NCBI GenBank assembly: GCA_001799395.1 | Contig: MGTJ01000233.1 | Coordinates: 1 to 64,000, forward strand | Direction: 5' to 3' | DNA from: Desulfobacterales bacterium RIFOXYA12_FULL_46_15 | GTDB taxonomy: Bacteria; Desulfobacterota; Desulfobacteria; Desulfobacterales; Desulfobacteraceae | Length of the DNA stretch: 64,000 nt | Made by a program: the position numbers and the translations under genes | The notes under the pieces: model-generated | Told to the model about the DNA's origin: nothing | Seen by the model: only the letters and a program-made list of their open reading frames with translations | Database searches by the model: none | Shown here: positions 1 through 7,821 of the stretch, piece by piece | How positions within the stretch are numbered: the stretch's first letter is position 1 | Layout of the letters: the number at the start of each line of letters is the position of its first letter

Positions 1-227
1 AATCCTTTATTTTCAAGCGAATTGATTGCAAGCTGAAGTGTATGGTAATCAATTTCAATATCATCCCATCCTAGATATTTGAGCCGTTCATTTGCCTGAC
101 TATGTGACATATCCGGGTTGATGAGACATGCATTTGCCAGGCTTCTGATAAATCCTGGAATTAATGATGCCTCAACTCCGTTTTCAATTAGTTTGTGTAT
201 TAGTTTTTTATCCACAAGCGTTGCCAT
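1..227 (-). CDS. Hypothetical protein, N-terminal fragment
   Basis: The reading frame opens at an ATG (227 down to 225) and runs off the left edge of the window, so only about 75 N-terminal residues are visible. An AAGAGAG ribosome-binding site lies about 8 bases upstream. The visible part is soluble, helical-looking and free of obvious motifs, signal peptide or membrane segment; it begins MATLVDKKLIHKL. I do not recognise the family. It is divergent from the AMMECR1 gene at 598. Confidence 0.6.
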   Translation of the reverse strand, partial: MATLVDKKLIHKLIENGVEASLIPGFIRSLANACLINPDMSHSQANERLKYLGWDDIEIDYHTLQLAINSLENKG

Positions 228-597
228 ATCATACTCTCTTAATTCAGAAAATCTATAAAACATGATTTTTTTTTAAATAATAATTATGCAAAGATACAAT
301 AGTTGTCAATCATTCTTAAGTCAATCCGGGTTTTCGTTATATTTTTTTAATATAATATCCAATAAAAGTCTTAAAGGCATGGCTTTCATAATGGTAACTA
401 AATTTTGCTGATGAAAATCCTTTAAATCCCTTTTAATTTTATTGAATTCCTTTCTATCCCTCTTAATATATGGCTGAATCTCTTTTTGTTAAAGCTTTTA
501 AAAGGTCTTTAGAGATATTTAACATAATGTTATCTGTTTTATTTTTGCCGCTAATGATATGATGACTGATAAATTCAGTTTTGATGGGGGTTGACAT
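228..597. other. Intergenic, AT-rich divergent spacer
   Basis: This 370-base stretch separates two divergent genes. It is very AT-rich with several A/T homopolymer runs and holds no convincing ORF, tRNA or GC-rich hairpin. Promoters for both flanking genes must lie here, but I could not single out a -35/-10 pair with confidence. Confidence 0.5.
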
Positions 598-1179
598 ATG
601 AAAAAAGACATATCCGAAGATGATGGCAGCCTTTTGTTAAAGCTTGCCAGAAAAAGCATACTTCAGGAGTTTAATAAAAAAAAGGACAAACTTATTTCAA
701 TCATTCCGGATGCATCTATGAAAATTATAGGCGAGCATCGCGGTGTCTTTGTAAGCTTACATAAGAAAGGCAATCTAAAAGGGTGTATTGGTATTATTGA
801 ACCAGTTAAACCTTTATTTGAAGGTGTTATAGAGAATGCAAAACATGCAGCTTTTCATGATACACGGTTTGCCCCATTATCTTTTGAAGAGTTTGAGGAT
901 ACAAAGGTTGAAATCAGTGTTCTTACCATCCCGGAAAGGATTGAATACAAAGATGATAGGGGGCTGATCAGCAAAATCAGACCTGGTATTGATGGGGTTA
1001 TTATTAAAAAAAAATCCCATAGCGCTACTTTTTTGCCTCAGGTCTGGAAGCAGTTGAAAGAGCCTGAAAATTTTTTAACGCAGTTGTGTATGAAAGCAGG
1101 TCTGCCGTATAGCGAATGGAAAACGGGTAGCCTCATTGTTTCAACATATCAGGTTCAAGTTTTTGAAGAAAAAAATTAG
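598..1179 (+). CDS. amrA: AMMECR1-domain protein (AmmeMemoRadiSam system protein A)
   Basis: The 193-residue protein is an almost complete AMMECR1 domain. Visible family features are GVFVSLHKKGNLKGCIG around residues 49-65 and the stretch HAAFHDTRFAPLS followed by VEISVLTIPERI. The family is usually linked to the Memo-like and radical SAM proteins of the AmmeMemoRadiSam set, whose biochemical role is still unclear; neither partner is in this window. The ATG is preceded by a GGGGG-containing ribosome-binding site. A TrpR-like regulator follows after 35 bases, so the two may be co-transcribed. Family assignment is strong; function is unknown. Confidence 0.85.
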   Translation: MKKDISEDDGSLLLKLARKSILQEFNKKKDKLISIIPDASMKIIGEHRGVFVSLHKKGNLKGCIGIIEPVKPLFEGVIENAKHAAFHDTRFAPLSFEEFEDTKVEISVLTIPERIEYKDDRGLISKIRPGIDGVIIKKKSHSATFLPQVWKQLKEPENFLTQLCMKAGLPYSEWKTGSLIVSTYQVQVFEEKN

Positions 1180-1214
1180 ATTTATTTTTTGAAATAAAAT
1201 GGAAATGGAGATTT

Positions 1215-1529
1215 ATGACAGTTGATGCAGAATTATTGAATATCATTTTGACAATTGATAATCTTGATGATTTAAATCATTTTTTTGAAGATTTATTCAC
1301 TCCTGCTGAGATAAATGACATTGCTTTGAGATGGAAGCTTCTTAAAGATCTTCATAAAGGGATGGCCCAGAGAAAAATCGCAGACAAATACGGTATCAGC
1401 CTGTGTAAAATTACACGAGGATCAAGGATTTTAAAAAAGAAGGATTCAATCATGCTTAAAATATTAAATGCTCAGCAACAGGATAAAAGGCTAAGCGCCA
1501 GTGTCGACCACAGTTCCAATTTAAGCTGA
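1215..1529 (+). CDS. TrpR/YerC-type helix-turn-helix repressor
   Basis: A small all-helical DNA-binding protein of 104 residues. The central part LFTPAEINDIALRWKLLKDL followed by QRKIADKYGISLCKITRGSR is the TrpR/YerC-YecD arrangement, with the recognition helix in the segment around ISLCKITRGSR. In the TrpR family this domain binds operators as a dimer, with tryptophan as co-repressor in the true TrpR; tryptophan dependence cannot be seen here and no trp genes are nearby. Its 3' end overlaps the convergent NUDIX gene by 58 bases, so the last residues after about position 85 are the least certain part. Confidence 0.8.
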   Translation: MTVDAELLNIILTIDNLDDLNHFFEDLFTPAEINDIALRWKLLKDLHKGMAQRKIADKYGISLCKITRGSRILKKKDSIMLKILNAQQQDKRLSASVDHSSNLS

Positions 1530-2080
1530 TCAAGTCTTTCGGTATCAAACCAGGTGAATCCATTCAGCTCGACACCGGGCTGATATTTTTCCGGGTGATC
1601 TGTAAGTATTCTAAAAACAGCTCCAAGATGAACCTTTCCGACATTGGTAATGTCCTCGCTGATCACACCCATGAAGACTGGAAATTCGTTTTCTGGTTTT
1701 TTTATAAGCTCCTCATTTAATTCTCTTTCCATACCGGTTATAAGGATTTGATGGAAAGTGGCATTTCGTTTATCCCTGTCGATCGGATTAATATGCCCTC
1801 CGATACCGACAGACCATAAATCATGAAGTCTTTCTTCATTCCCCTGCCGGTTGTATACAGCAATCTTTTTCATATCCCTGGTTTGAAGAACAATATAGGG
1901 AATTATCTGTTTATACTCAGGGTTTTTTTCCGCATCTTTCCGGTTTAAAAATTCAAACCCTGTTTTTGAACAATTTTCTATAAACTCATTAATATTCAGA
2001 GAGATAATGCTCCTGGGCTGTACCCAGGATTTGGGCAGAACAGATTTTTTAATACATAATACGGTTTCATTTCCAGTCAT
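1472..2080 (-). CDS. NUDIX-fold hydrolase-like protein
   Basis: The protein has 202 residues. A NUDIX-like segment runs from GIGGHINP (about residues 92-99) to MERELNEEL, giving the G...REL.EEL pattern of the NUDIX box, although the spacing between the glycines and the REL motif is longer than the canonical 23-residue box. NUDIX proteins hydrolyse nucleoside diphosphates linked to another moiety; the substrate here cannot be predicted. The 3' end overlaps the convergent trpR-like gene. The start ATG lies 147 bases from the divergently transcribed gene at 2227. Confidence 0.7.
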   Translation of the reverse strand: MTGNETVLCIKKSVLPKSWVQPRSIISLNINEFIENCSKTGFEFLNRKDAEKNPEYKQIIPYIVLQTRDMKKIAVYNRQGNEERLHDLWSVGIGGHINPIDRDKRNATFHQILITGMERELNEELIKKPENEFPVFMGVISEDITNVGKVHLGAVFRILTDHPEKYQPGVELNGFTWFDTERLDQLKLELWSTLALSLLSCC

Positions 2081-2226
2081 AAAAATTCCTTTTTATTAAA
2101 GGATGAAATACAATTGCAATTTATTTATCATACCTGTTAAAAGAAGTGAACGATCTTTGTTTTACTTTTTTTAAGATTAACCGTTTTATGTAATATTGAA
2201 TAATATAGTTCAAAACAGGGGGGATT

Positions 2227-3183
2227 GTGTTATTTTTAAATAAATCAGAAATTCAGAAATTAGATCAGAATATTATCCAAACATCTGTTGAAAAAGCATA
2301 TCAAATATTGTTGAGCAAGGATTATCACATGCCGGACAGGATGCATGTTTCAAATGGCCTGAATTCACTTTTATTGATGCCGTGTTTTTCCGGGCAATAT
2401 TTTTCAACAAAACTTGCTTCAGTTTTTCCAGAAGCTATGAAACACGGCCAACCGGTTGTAAATGGGGTTATGGTGCTCTCCGATAATATTTCCGGACAGC
2501 CTTTGGCAATCATGGATGGTGCAGCCGTTACGGCCCAGAGAACTGGTGCGGTTGGCGGGTTGGGCGTAAAATTGCTTAGCCCGGAAAAAGTTAAGACAGC
2601 CGGAATCCTGGGCGCAGGTGTACAGGGATTCAGCCAGGCCCGTTATCTCATGTTTAATAGGAGGATAGAGACCCTATATCTTTATGATTTAAACCCTGAA
2701 ATGGCAGAGAATATGATAAAAAAACTAAAGCAGGAATTTGATGGTGTTGACTATATCATATTAAAAACAGCAGAAGAACTGGTTGAAAGATCAAAGGTGA
2801 TCATTGCAACCACAACCAGCCACACTCCATTATTTAATACAGAGCCTGAAAATATAAAGGGAAAGACATTTATTTCAATCGGATCATATCGACCGGATAT
2901 GCAGGAATTTCCTGATGACGTGATTAAGCTTGCAGACGATGTTTATGTTGATACTTTTTTTGCAATACAGGAATCCGGTGACATTGCAACCCCATTAAAA
3001 AGAAACGTGGTTATTAAAGAAAAGATCAAGGAATTTTCAAGCCTGTTTGAAAAAAATAAATATGCTGAAAACAAAACGGTTTTTTTTAAATCTGTAGGGA
3101 TGGGCCTGTTTGATTTAACAGTATCTTCAGCCATATATCATGTGGCATTAGAAAAAAAGATCGGTCATATAATTGATTTTTAA
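2227..3183 (+). CDS. Ornithine cyclodeaminase / mu-crystallin family dehydrogenase
   Basis: The 318-residue protein belongs to the OCD/mu-crystallin/alanine dehydrogenase family of NAD(P)-dependent enzymes acting on amino or imino acids. The dimerisation half ends at AAVTAQRTGAVGGLGVKLL. The Rossmann nucleotide-binding part begins at GILGAGVQGFSQARYL around residues 127-142, with the acidic residue expected for NAD in YLYDLNPE. The start is GTG, six bases after a run of G residues that forms the ribosome-binding site. Substrate (ornithine, alanine, ketimine or other) is not readable from sequence. It stands alone, upstream of tRNA-Gly. Confidence 0.85.
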   Translation: MLFLNKSEIQKLDQNIIQTSVEKAYQILLSKDYHMPDRMHVSNGLNSLLLMPCFSGQYFSTKLASVFPEAMKHGQPVVNGVMVLSDNISGQPLAIMDGAAVTAQRTGAVGGLGVKLLSPEKVKTAGILGAGVQGFSQARYLMFNRRIETLYLYDLNPEMAENMIKKLKQEFDGVDYIILKTAEELVERSKVIIATTTSHTPLFNTEPENIKGKTFISIGSYRPDMQEFPDDVIKLADDVYVDTFFAIQESGDIATPLKRNVVIKEKIKEFSSLFEKNKYAENKTVFFKSVGMGLFDLTVSSAIYHVALEKKIGHIIDF

Positions 3184-3200
3184 ATGGTGCAGAAAAAAAA

Positions 3201-3275
3201 TGGAGCGGGAAACGGGATTTGAACCCGCGACTTCGACCTTGGCAAGGTCGCACTCTACCACTGAGTTATTCCCGC
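3201..3275 (-). tRNA. tRNA-Gly(GCC)
   Basis: Read on the minus strand, a seven-base acceptor stem GCGGGAA pairs with TTCCCGC, the anticodon stem CGACC/GGTCG encloses the loop TTGCCAA (anticodon GCC), and the T arm contains GGTTCAAATC. The discriminator is T and the CCA end is encoded (bases 3203-3201). Without CCA the gene spans 3204-3275. Confidence 0.95.
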
Positions 3276-3370
3276 TCAATGAAGTTTTGTTTTTCTACTT
3301 TATACGATTGGTTTTGTCAAGAAAAGATTCTTTTGATTATTAACTTGAATTCGAGCAATAAGGTTGAAAA

Positions 3371-4375
3371 GTGGACATAAAGAACGTACTTGTCACTGGT
3401 GGTGGCGGTTTTTTAGGAAAAGCGATAATAAAGAAACTTGTCATTAAAAAATTAAGAGTCACTTCTTTTTCTAGAAATTTTTATGATAGCCTCGGTACTT
3501 TGGGCGTTTTTCAGATGCAAGGGGATATTTCAGATGCAAGATCTACGCTAAATGCTTTCAGAGGTATGGACGTCGTATTCCATGTTGCAGCAAAACCCGG
3601 AATATGGGGAGATTATAGTGATTATTTCAGAGCCAATGTAACCGGAACTGAAAATGTAATAGCCTCATGCTTTGAAAATTATGTTAAACAGTTGATATAT
3701 ACAAGTTCTCCGAGTGTAGTATTTGATGAAAAAGATATGGAAAATGTGGATGAGAGTATTCCTTATCCTGAGAAATATCTTGCTCCTTATCCGCAGACTA
3801 AAGCAATGGCTGAAAAAATGGTAAGGGGTGCTGCAAAAAAAGGGTTGAATACTATTATCATCCGCCCTCATTTGATCTGGGGGCCGGGTGACAATCATCT
3901 TGTTCCCGGGATTTTAAAACGAGCCGGCCGGTTAAAGCGAGTAGGGCGAAATGATGACCTTGTAGATACAATTTATGTGGACAATGCGGCAGATGCCCAC
4001 GTGTGGGCATCCGAAAAGCTGGCCTTGAATTCTTCTTTATCCGGAAATGTTTATTTTGTCAGCCAGGATGAACCTGTGTCCAAGTGGAAAATGGCCAATG
4101 CTTTTCTTGATGCTGCCGGTTTACCACCTGTAAAAGGACAGGTTTCAGAAAAAACCGCTTATATTGCAGGGACTTTATTTGAAATGGGTTATCGTTTTTT
4201 TGGGATTAAAAAAGAACCTCCAATGACGAGATTTACCGCAAAAGAATTGTCGACATCCCATTGGTTTAATATATCCAGAGCGAAACAAGATTTAGGCTAT
4301 TACCCAAAAATTTCTACAAAAGAAGGACTTAGCAGGTTAAGAGAATGGCTGTCACAGGGGGATGGAAAGTTTTGA
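3371..4375 (+). CDS. NAD(P)-dependent epimerase/3-beta-HSD-type reductase (SDR)
   Basis: An extended short-chain dehydrogenase of 334 residues. The N-terminal Rossmann motif VLVTGGGGFLGKAI (residues 6-19) has the TGxxGxxG pattern. YTSSPSVVF supplies the catalytic serine region and YPQTK the active-site Y-x3-K pair. The overall form matches the 3-beta-hydroxysteroid dehydrogenase-like branch that includes OleD-type 2-alkyl-3-oxoalkanoate reductases, but no other ole gene is present, so the substrate is open. Translation starts at GTG with AAGG upstream. The gene converges on the HDOD gene, leaving 35 bases between them. Confidence 0.8.
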   Translation: MDIKNVLVTGGGGFLGKAIIKKLVIKKLRVTSFSRNFYDSLGTLGVFQMQGDISDARSTLNAFRGMDVVFHVAAKPGIWGDYSDYFRANVTGTENVIASCFENYVKQLIYTSSPSVVFDEKDMENVDESIPYPEKYLAPYPQTKAMAEKMVRGAAKKGLNTIIIRPHLIWGPGDNHLVPGILKRAGRLKRVGRNDDLVDTIYVDNAADAHVWASEKLALNSSLSGNVYFVSQDEPVSKWKMANAFLDAAGLPPVKGQVSEKTAYIAGTLFEMGYRFFGIKKEPPMTRFTAKELSTSHWFNISRAKQDLGYYPKISTKEGLSRLREWLSQGDGKF

Positions 4376-4410
4376 TGCAGTGTTTTCAAAAAAATACGAA
4401 TTTAATGAGG

Positions 4411-5277
4411 TTATGATTCAGTTGTGATTTTAAAGAACTCTTTGATTTCATTTTCTTTTCGTCTTAATTGATCAATTGCAAGCGTTAAAACCGATGGATT
4501 CAAGCCGATTTTTTTAGGGGAGTTTTTCACTGCCATTGGAACCGGATTACCGCTATGTCCTATGCCTGCCTTCTGGGTGAGATAATCAGCAAGATTAATA
4601 ATCAAAGACTGATGTCTGAATTTAATGGGAGCAGATTCAGGATTGTGATGAAATCTGCAAGGAAATAATATGGATTGCGGAAAATTCCAGCGTTTCATTA
4701 AAAGGGCGGATAGAATGGCATGATCCAGCTTGAAAATTGCATTTTCAGCAAAATACAAAGGTTTTTTATTTTCCATGGAAAGCTGTCTTACTTTTCTGTA
4801 TTCATCTTTAAAATAAATTGAAAAAATAACTTTTCCCATATCATGGAGAAGGGCAGGGATAAAGATTTTATTGGCAATACCGGGGTTTGTCCTTTTTGCA
4901 AGTTCTTTGGAAATAGTGGCTACTCCGATACCATGAATCCAGAGGGCTTTCATATCCAAACCCAAACCTGATTTGTCCGTAAAAGAAGAAAGTATACCCA
5001 TGCCAAGCGCTATACCGATGATTTCATCAAAACCGATAACGGTAATTGATCGTTTAATAGTTTCTACTTTTGTTTTCTGTGCATAGTAAATAGAGTTGGC
5101 AAGTTTTAATAGTTTATTTGTCATTCCCTGGTCATATGAAATGACCGCTGCAAGATCTTCTGTCGTTGTTTTTTCGTCTGATGCTATGCTGATGATTCGG
5201 TCAATCACAACAGGGAGTGTTGGAAGGTCGCTCTCTTTTTTTTGGACCATTTTTAGAATTTCAGCTTTTATATCCAT
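4411..5277 (-). CDS. HDOD-domain signalling protein
   Basis: The 288-residue protein is essentially a single HDOD domain, a divergent relative of HD phosphohydrolases found in bacterial signal transduction. Typical features are LPTLPVVIDRI near residue 18, the ISYDQGMTNKLLKLANS segment, and LLHDMGKVI around residue 145, where an HD pair is kept. No GGDEF, receiver or PAS partner is fused to it. Its ATG directly follows the TAA of the nitroreductase gene, so it is the last gene of the secA-clpSA-aat-lgt run. Its molecular role is unknown. Confidence 0.85.
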   Translation of the reverse strand: MDIKAEILKMVQKKESDLPTLPVVIDRIISIASDEKTTTEDLAAVISYDQGMTNKLLKLANSIYYAQKTKVETIKRSITVIGFDEIIGIALGMGILSSFTDKSGLGLDMKALWIHGIGVATISKELAKRTNPGIANKIFIPALLHDMGKVIFSIYFKDEYRKVRQLSMENKKPLYFAENAIFKLDHAILSALLMKRWNFPQSILFPCRFHHNPESAPIKFRHQSLIINLADYLTQKAGIGHSGNPVPMAVKNSPKKIGLNPSVLTLAIDQLRRKENEIKEFFKITTES

Positions 5278-5832
5278 TTAGTCCTTTATACTATAAGTAT
5301 TAAAAGATACTTTATGGAATTGCAAAGAATTTTTTTTGTGCCCTTTTTTTGCTCTATCAGGATATCCTATCGCAATGATAGATTCAACCATCATATTATC
5401 GGGTATATGCAGGAGTTCTTTAACATAAACATCCGCACTCTTGGAAGAATTGTGCTCTCTTTTCCTGATTTGTATCCAGCAACTGCCAAGGCCTATATCA
5501 TGAGCGGCAAGATGAATGAATACAGAAGCAATAGAAGCATCTTCAACCCAGACATCGCTTTGTGATGTATCTCCACATACAACAATCCCCAGCGGGGCAT
5601 TCTTTAGAAAATTAGCACCGTGAGATTTCGCTCCGGAAAGCTTTTCAAGAATTGCCCGATCTTCGATGATAATAAAGCTCAAAGGATTAATATCCCTTGA
5701 AGACGGGGATCTCAGGGCGGCTTCTATCAGGGTGTCAATCATTTCTTTTTCAACCGGCTGAGGCTTGAATTTCCTAATACTTCTTCTATTTGAAATCAAA
5801 TCCAAAAATTTGGTGCTGTCCATCATATCCAT
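5278..5832 (-). CDS. Nitroreductase-family flavoprotein
   Basis: The protein (184 residues) has the family opening NRRSIRKFKPQPV (about residues 14-26), where the Arg-Arg-Ser contacts FMN phosphate, and later GLGSCWIQIR and AIGYPDRAKKG. These oxygen-insensitive NAD(P)H flavoenzymes reduce quinones, nitro compounds or related acceptors; the physiological substrate is unclear. The gene sits between fxsA (6-base gap) and the HDOD gene, whose ATG abuts its stop codon, indicating translational coupling. Confidence 0.85.
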   Translation of the reverse strand: MDMMDSTKFLDLISNRRSIRKFKPQPVEKEMIDTLIEAALRSPSSRDINPLSFIIIEDRAILEKLSGAKSHGANFLKNAPLGIVVCGDTSQSDVWVEDASIASVFIHLAAHDIGLGSCWIQIRKREHNSSKSADVYVKELLHIPDNMMVESIIAIGYPDRAKKGHKKNSLQFHKVSFNTYSIKD

Positions 5833-5838
5833 CTCAAA

Positions 5839-6234
5839 TTAACGAAAGCGTGTAATATTTATCTTTCCCTGCGATTGCATCTCATCAAATTTTTTTCTCA
5901 GTATTTGTTTTAATTTATTTCTGGACATAGGCCATAACAATAGCAATCCCACTGTATCCGTGATAAAGCCGGGAGTGATTAATAACACGCCTGCGATAAA
6001 TATGATAACTGCATCAAGCAATTCTTCGGCCGGCATGAGGCCCTGCTGCAGATTCATCCTAAGTTTCAAAAGAGTGTTCATTCCTTCAAGCCTTGCAAAC
6101 CATGCACCCAGGAAACCTGAAATAATGACCATCAGGATTGTATTGAGGCCTCCGATTACTGTTCCGACTTTTATTAAAAGATAAAGTTCAAAAACCGGTA
6201 TCAGAGTAAAACATAAAAATAATTTTAACAGCAT
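5839..6234 (-). CDS. fxsA: FxsA family inner-membrane protein
   Basis: A 131-residue membrane protein with hydrophobic segments near residues 3-20, 25-45 and 75-105. The PVFELYLLIKVG start, the GFLGAWFARLEG loop and the motif TPGFITDTVGLLLL are typical of the FxsA family. E. coli FxsA was named for suppressing F exclusion of phage T7 when overproduced; its normal role is not known. It lies four bases downstream of lgt. Confidence 0.85.
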   Translation of the reverse strand: MLLKLFLCFTLIPVFELYLLIKVGTVIGGLNTILMVIISGFLGAWFARLEGMNTLLKLRMNLQQGLMPAEELLDAVIIFIAGVLLITPGFITDTVGLLLLWPMSRNKLKQILRKKFDEMQSQGKINITRFR

Positions 6235-6238
6235 ACGG

Positions 6239-7057
6239 TCAGCTCCTTATATTTTTGAATATAATCAATGTTCCAGCAATGATCATGACAAAACAGAGAA
6301 TTTGTCCCATGGTAAAGGTATATACCACAAATTCCAGGTGCTCATCAGGTTCTCGAAAGAATTCGATAATAAACCGTATTGCCCCATAGCCAATGAGATA
6401 TAAGCCAAACATCCGATGGTGAATATATTTTGCTTTTCGAATCCACCATAGAATGATGAATAGAATAATACCTTCAAAAAAAGCTTCATAAAGCTGGGAA
6501 GGGTGGCGTAATGCGTGTGCAGGATCAGATGGAAACAACATTCCCCACGGCATTGATGTGACTCTTCCATAAAGTTCGGAATTGAAAAAATTTCCAATCC
6601 TCCCAAAGGTATACCCCAGAGGTACGGCAGGGCAGAGCAGATCGGAAAATTCCCATAGGTTGAGTTTATTTTTTTTTGAAAAAAAATAAACTGCGATCAT
6701 AACCCCTATGAGTCCGCCATGGTAAGACATGCCTGAGATCCCGGTAAAAACAAATCCATTGGAAAAATTAAAAGGCAGGAAAATAGAAAGAGGATTATCC
6801 AAATAATAATTCAAGTCATAGAAGATAACGTATCCGATCCGCCCACCAAGGAGAACGCCTGTGGCTGCCCATACAATAAAATCGTCCAGATGGATTGCCT
6901 TAATAAAAAAATGTTCTGTTTTAAGTCTGTATTTTACCAGAAAATAAAAGGTAACAAAGGCCAGAACGTACATTAGACTGTAATACCGGATACCAAAGCC
7001 ATTGAATTGGATCAAGTATGGGCTGACTTTATAAGGAATCTCATTCCAGAAACTCAT
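6239..7057 (-). CDS. lgt: Prolipoprotein diacylglyceryl transferase
   Basis: Lgt moves a diacylglyceryl group from phosphatidylglycerol to the lipobox cysteine of prelipoproteins in the inner membrane. The sequence shows the family motifs YHGGLIGV and GRIGNFFNSELYG, an HPSQLYEA segment and about seven membrane spans. The frame is open back to an ATG at 7153, but that would overlap aat and add residues unlike the family; the ATG at 7057 gives 272 residues, a usual length. A GGGAGG lies 14 bases upstream of this ATG, rather far, so the start remains somewhat uncertain. It is part of the secA-to-HDOD run. Confidence 0.9.
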   Translation of the reverse strand: MSFWNEIPYKVSPYLIQFNGFGIRYYSLMYVLAFVTFYFLVKYRLKTEHFFIKAIHLDDFIVWAATGVLLGGRIGYVIFYDLNYYLDNPLSIFLPFNFSNGFVFTGISGMSYHGGLIGVMIAVYFFSKKNKLNLWEFSDLLCPAVPLGYTFGRIGNFFNSELYGRVTSMPWGMLFPSDPAHALRHPSQLYEAFFEGIILFIILWWIRKAKYIHHRMFGLYLIGYGAIRFIIEFFREPDEHLEFVVYTFTMGQILCFVMIIAGTLIIFKNIRS

Positions 7058-7098
7058 ATCGAAATTGTTATGCCTCCCGAATATAACAGAATCATGCG

Positions 7099-7821
7099 TT
7101 ACCCATTCAACACAGCTGGTTGTGGAACCATAAGAGGGATATCGAGGTTCCATATATTCTTAATATCTGTTCTTTTTACGGATTTTTGAATAATATCAAG
7201 ATAAGAATTCCTGGAAATCTCTGTTGCGCCCATGCTTAAAAGGTGGTTGGTGGTTACCTGACAGTCAATCAAATCAAACCGATATTGTTTTAAACGATGA
7301 GCAAGGGCTACCAGGGCTATTTTTGATGCATCCTTTTCAAATGAAAACATGGATTCACCAAAGAAAATTCCACCAAGACATATTCCATATAACCCTCCAA
7401 CAAGGCGGTCTTCTTTCCAGGTTTCAATAGAGTGAGCATAGCCGAGTTTATGAAGATGCACATAGGCATCAATCATTTCTTCCACCAGCCAGGTACCGGA
7501 ATATTCTTTTCTCCTTGGTTTTGAACAGGAAAGAATGGTTTCTTCAAAGGCATGATCGATCGTTAGATAAAAATAATTTTTCTTTATTTTTTTTTTCAGA
7601 CTTCTTGAAATCTGAATGTTGCTGGGAAATAGAACGAGCCTTGGGTCCGGTGACCACCAGAGGACGGGTTCACTTTCTGAAAACCATGGAAATATTCCAT
7701 TTTCATAGGCAAGCAATATTCTTTGAGCTGACAGATCGCCTCCAATGCATAAAAGTCCGTCGGATCTTGCAAGCCAGGCAGGTGGAAAATCTAATCGTTC
7801 TGATAATCGGAAAAGAGGCAT
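7099..7821 (-). CDS. aat: Leucyl/phenylalanyl-tRNA-protein transferase
   Basis: Aat transfers Leu or Phe from aminoacyl-tRNA to proteins with N-terminal Lys or Arg, creating N-degrons that ClpS delivers to ClpAP. The 240-residue protein carries family motifs GLLCIGGDLSAQRILLAY, GIFPWF, WWSPDPR, a central GYAHSIETW and GGLYGICLGGIFFGESMF. Its ATG abuts the clpA stop codon, and clpS lies just upstream of clpA. The whole N-degron set (modifier, adaptor, unfoldase) is therefore encoded as one block; ClpP is not in the window. Confidence 0.95.
   Translation of the reverse strand: MPLFRLSERLDFPPAWLARSDGLLCIGGDLSAQRILLAYENGIFPWFSESEPVLWWSPDPRLVLFPSNIQISRSLKKKIKKNYFYLTIDHAFEETILSCSKPRRKEYSGTWLVEEMIDAYVHLHKLGYAHSIETWKEDRLVGGLYGICLGGIFFGESMFSFEKDASKIALVALAHRLKQYRFDLIDCQVTTNHLLSMGATEISRNSYLDIIQKSVKRTDIKNIWNLDIPLMVPQPAVLNG

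Noticed and set aside
7058..7153. Longer lgt start at 7153
   Set aside because: It would overlap aat and add 32 non-conserved residues; the family begins near the ATG at 7057.
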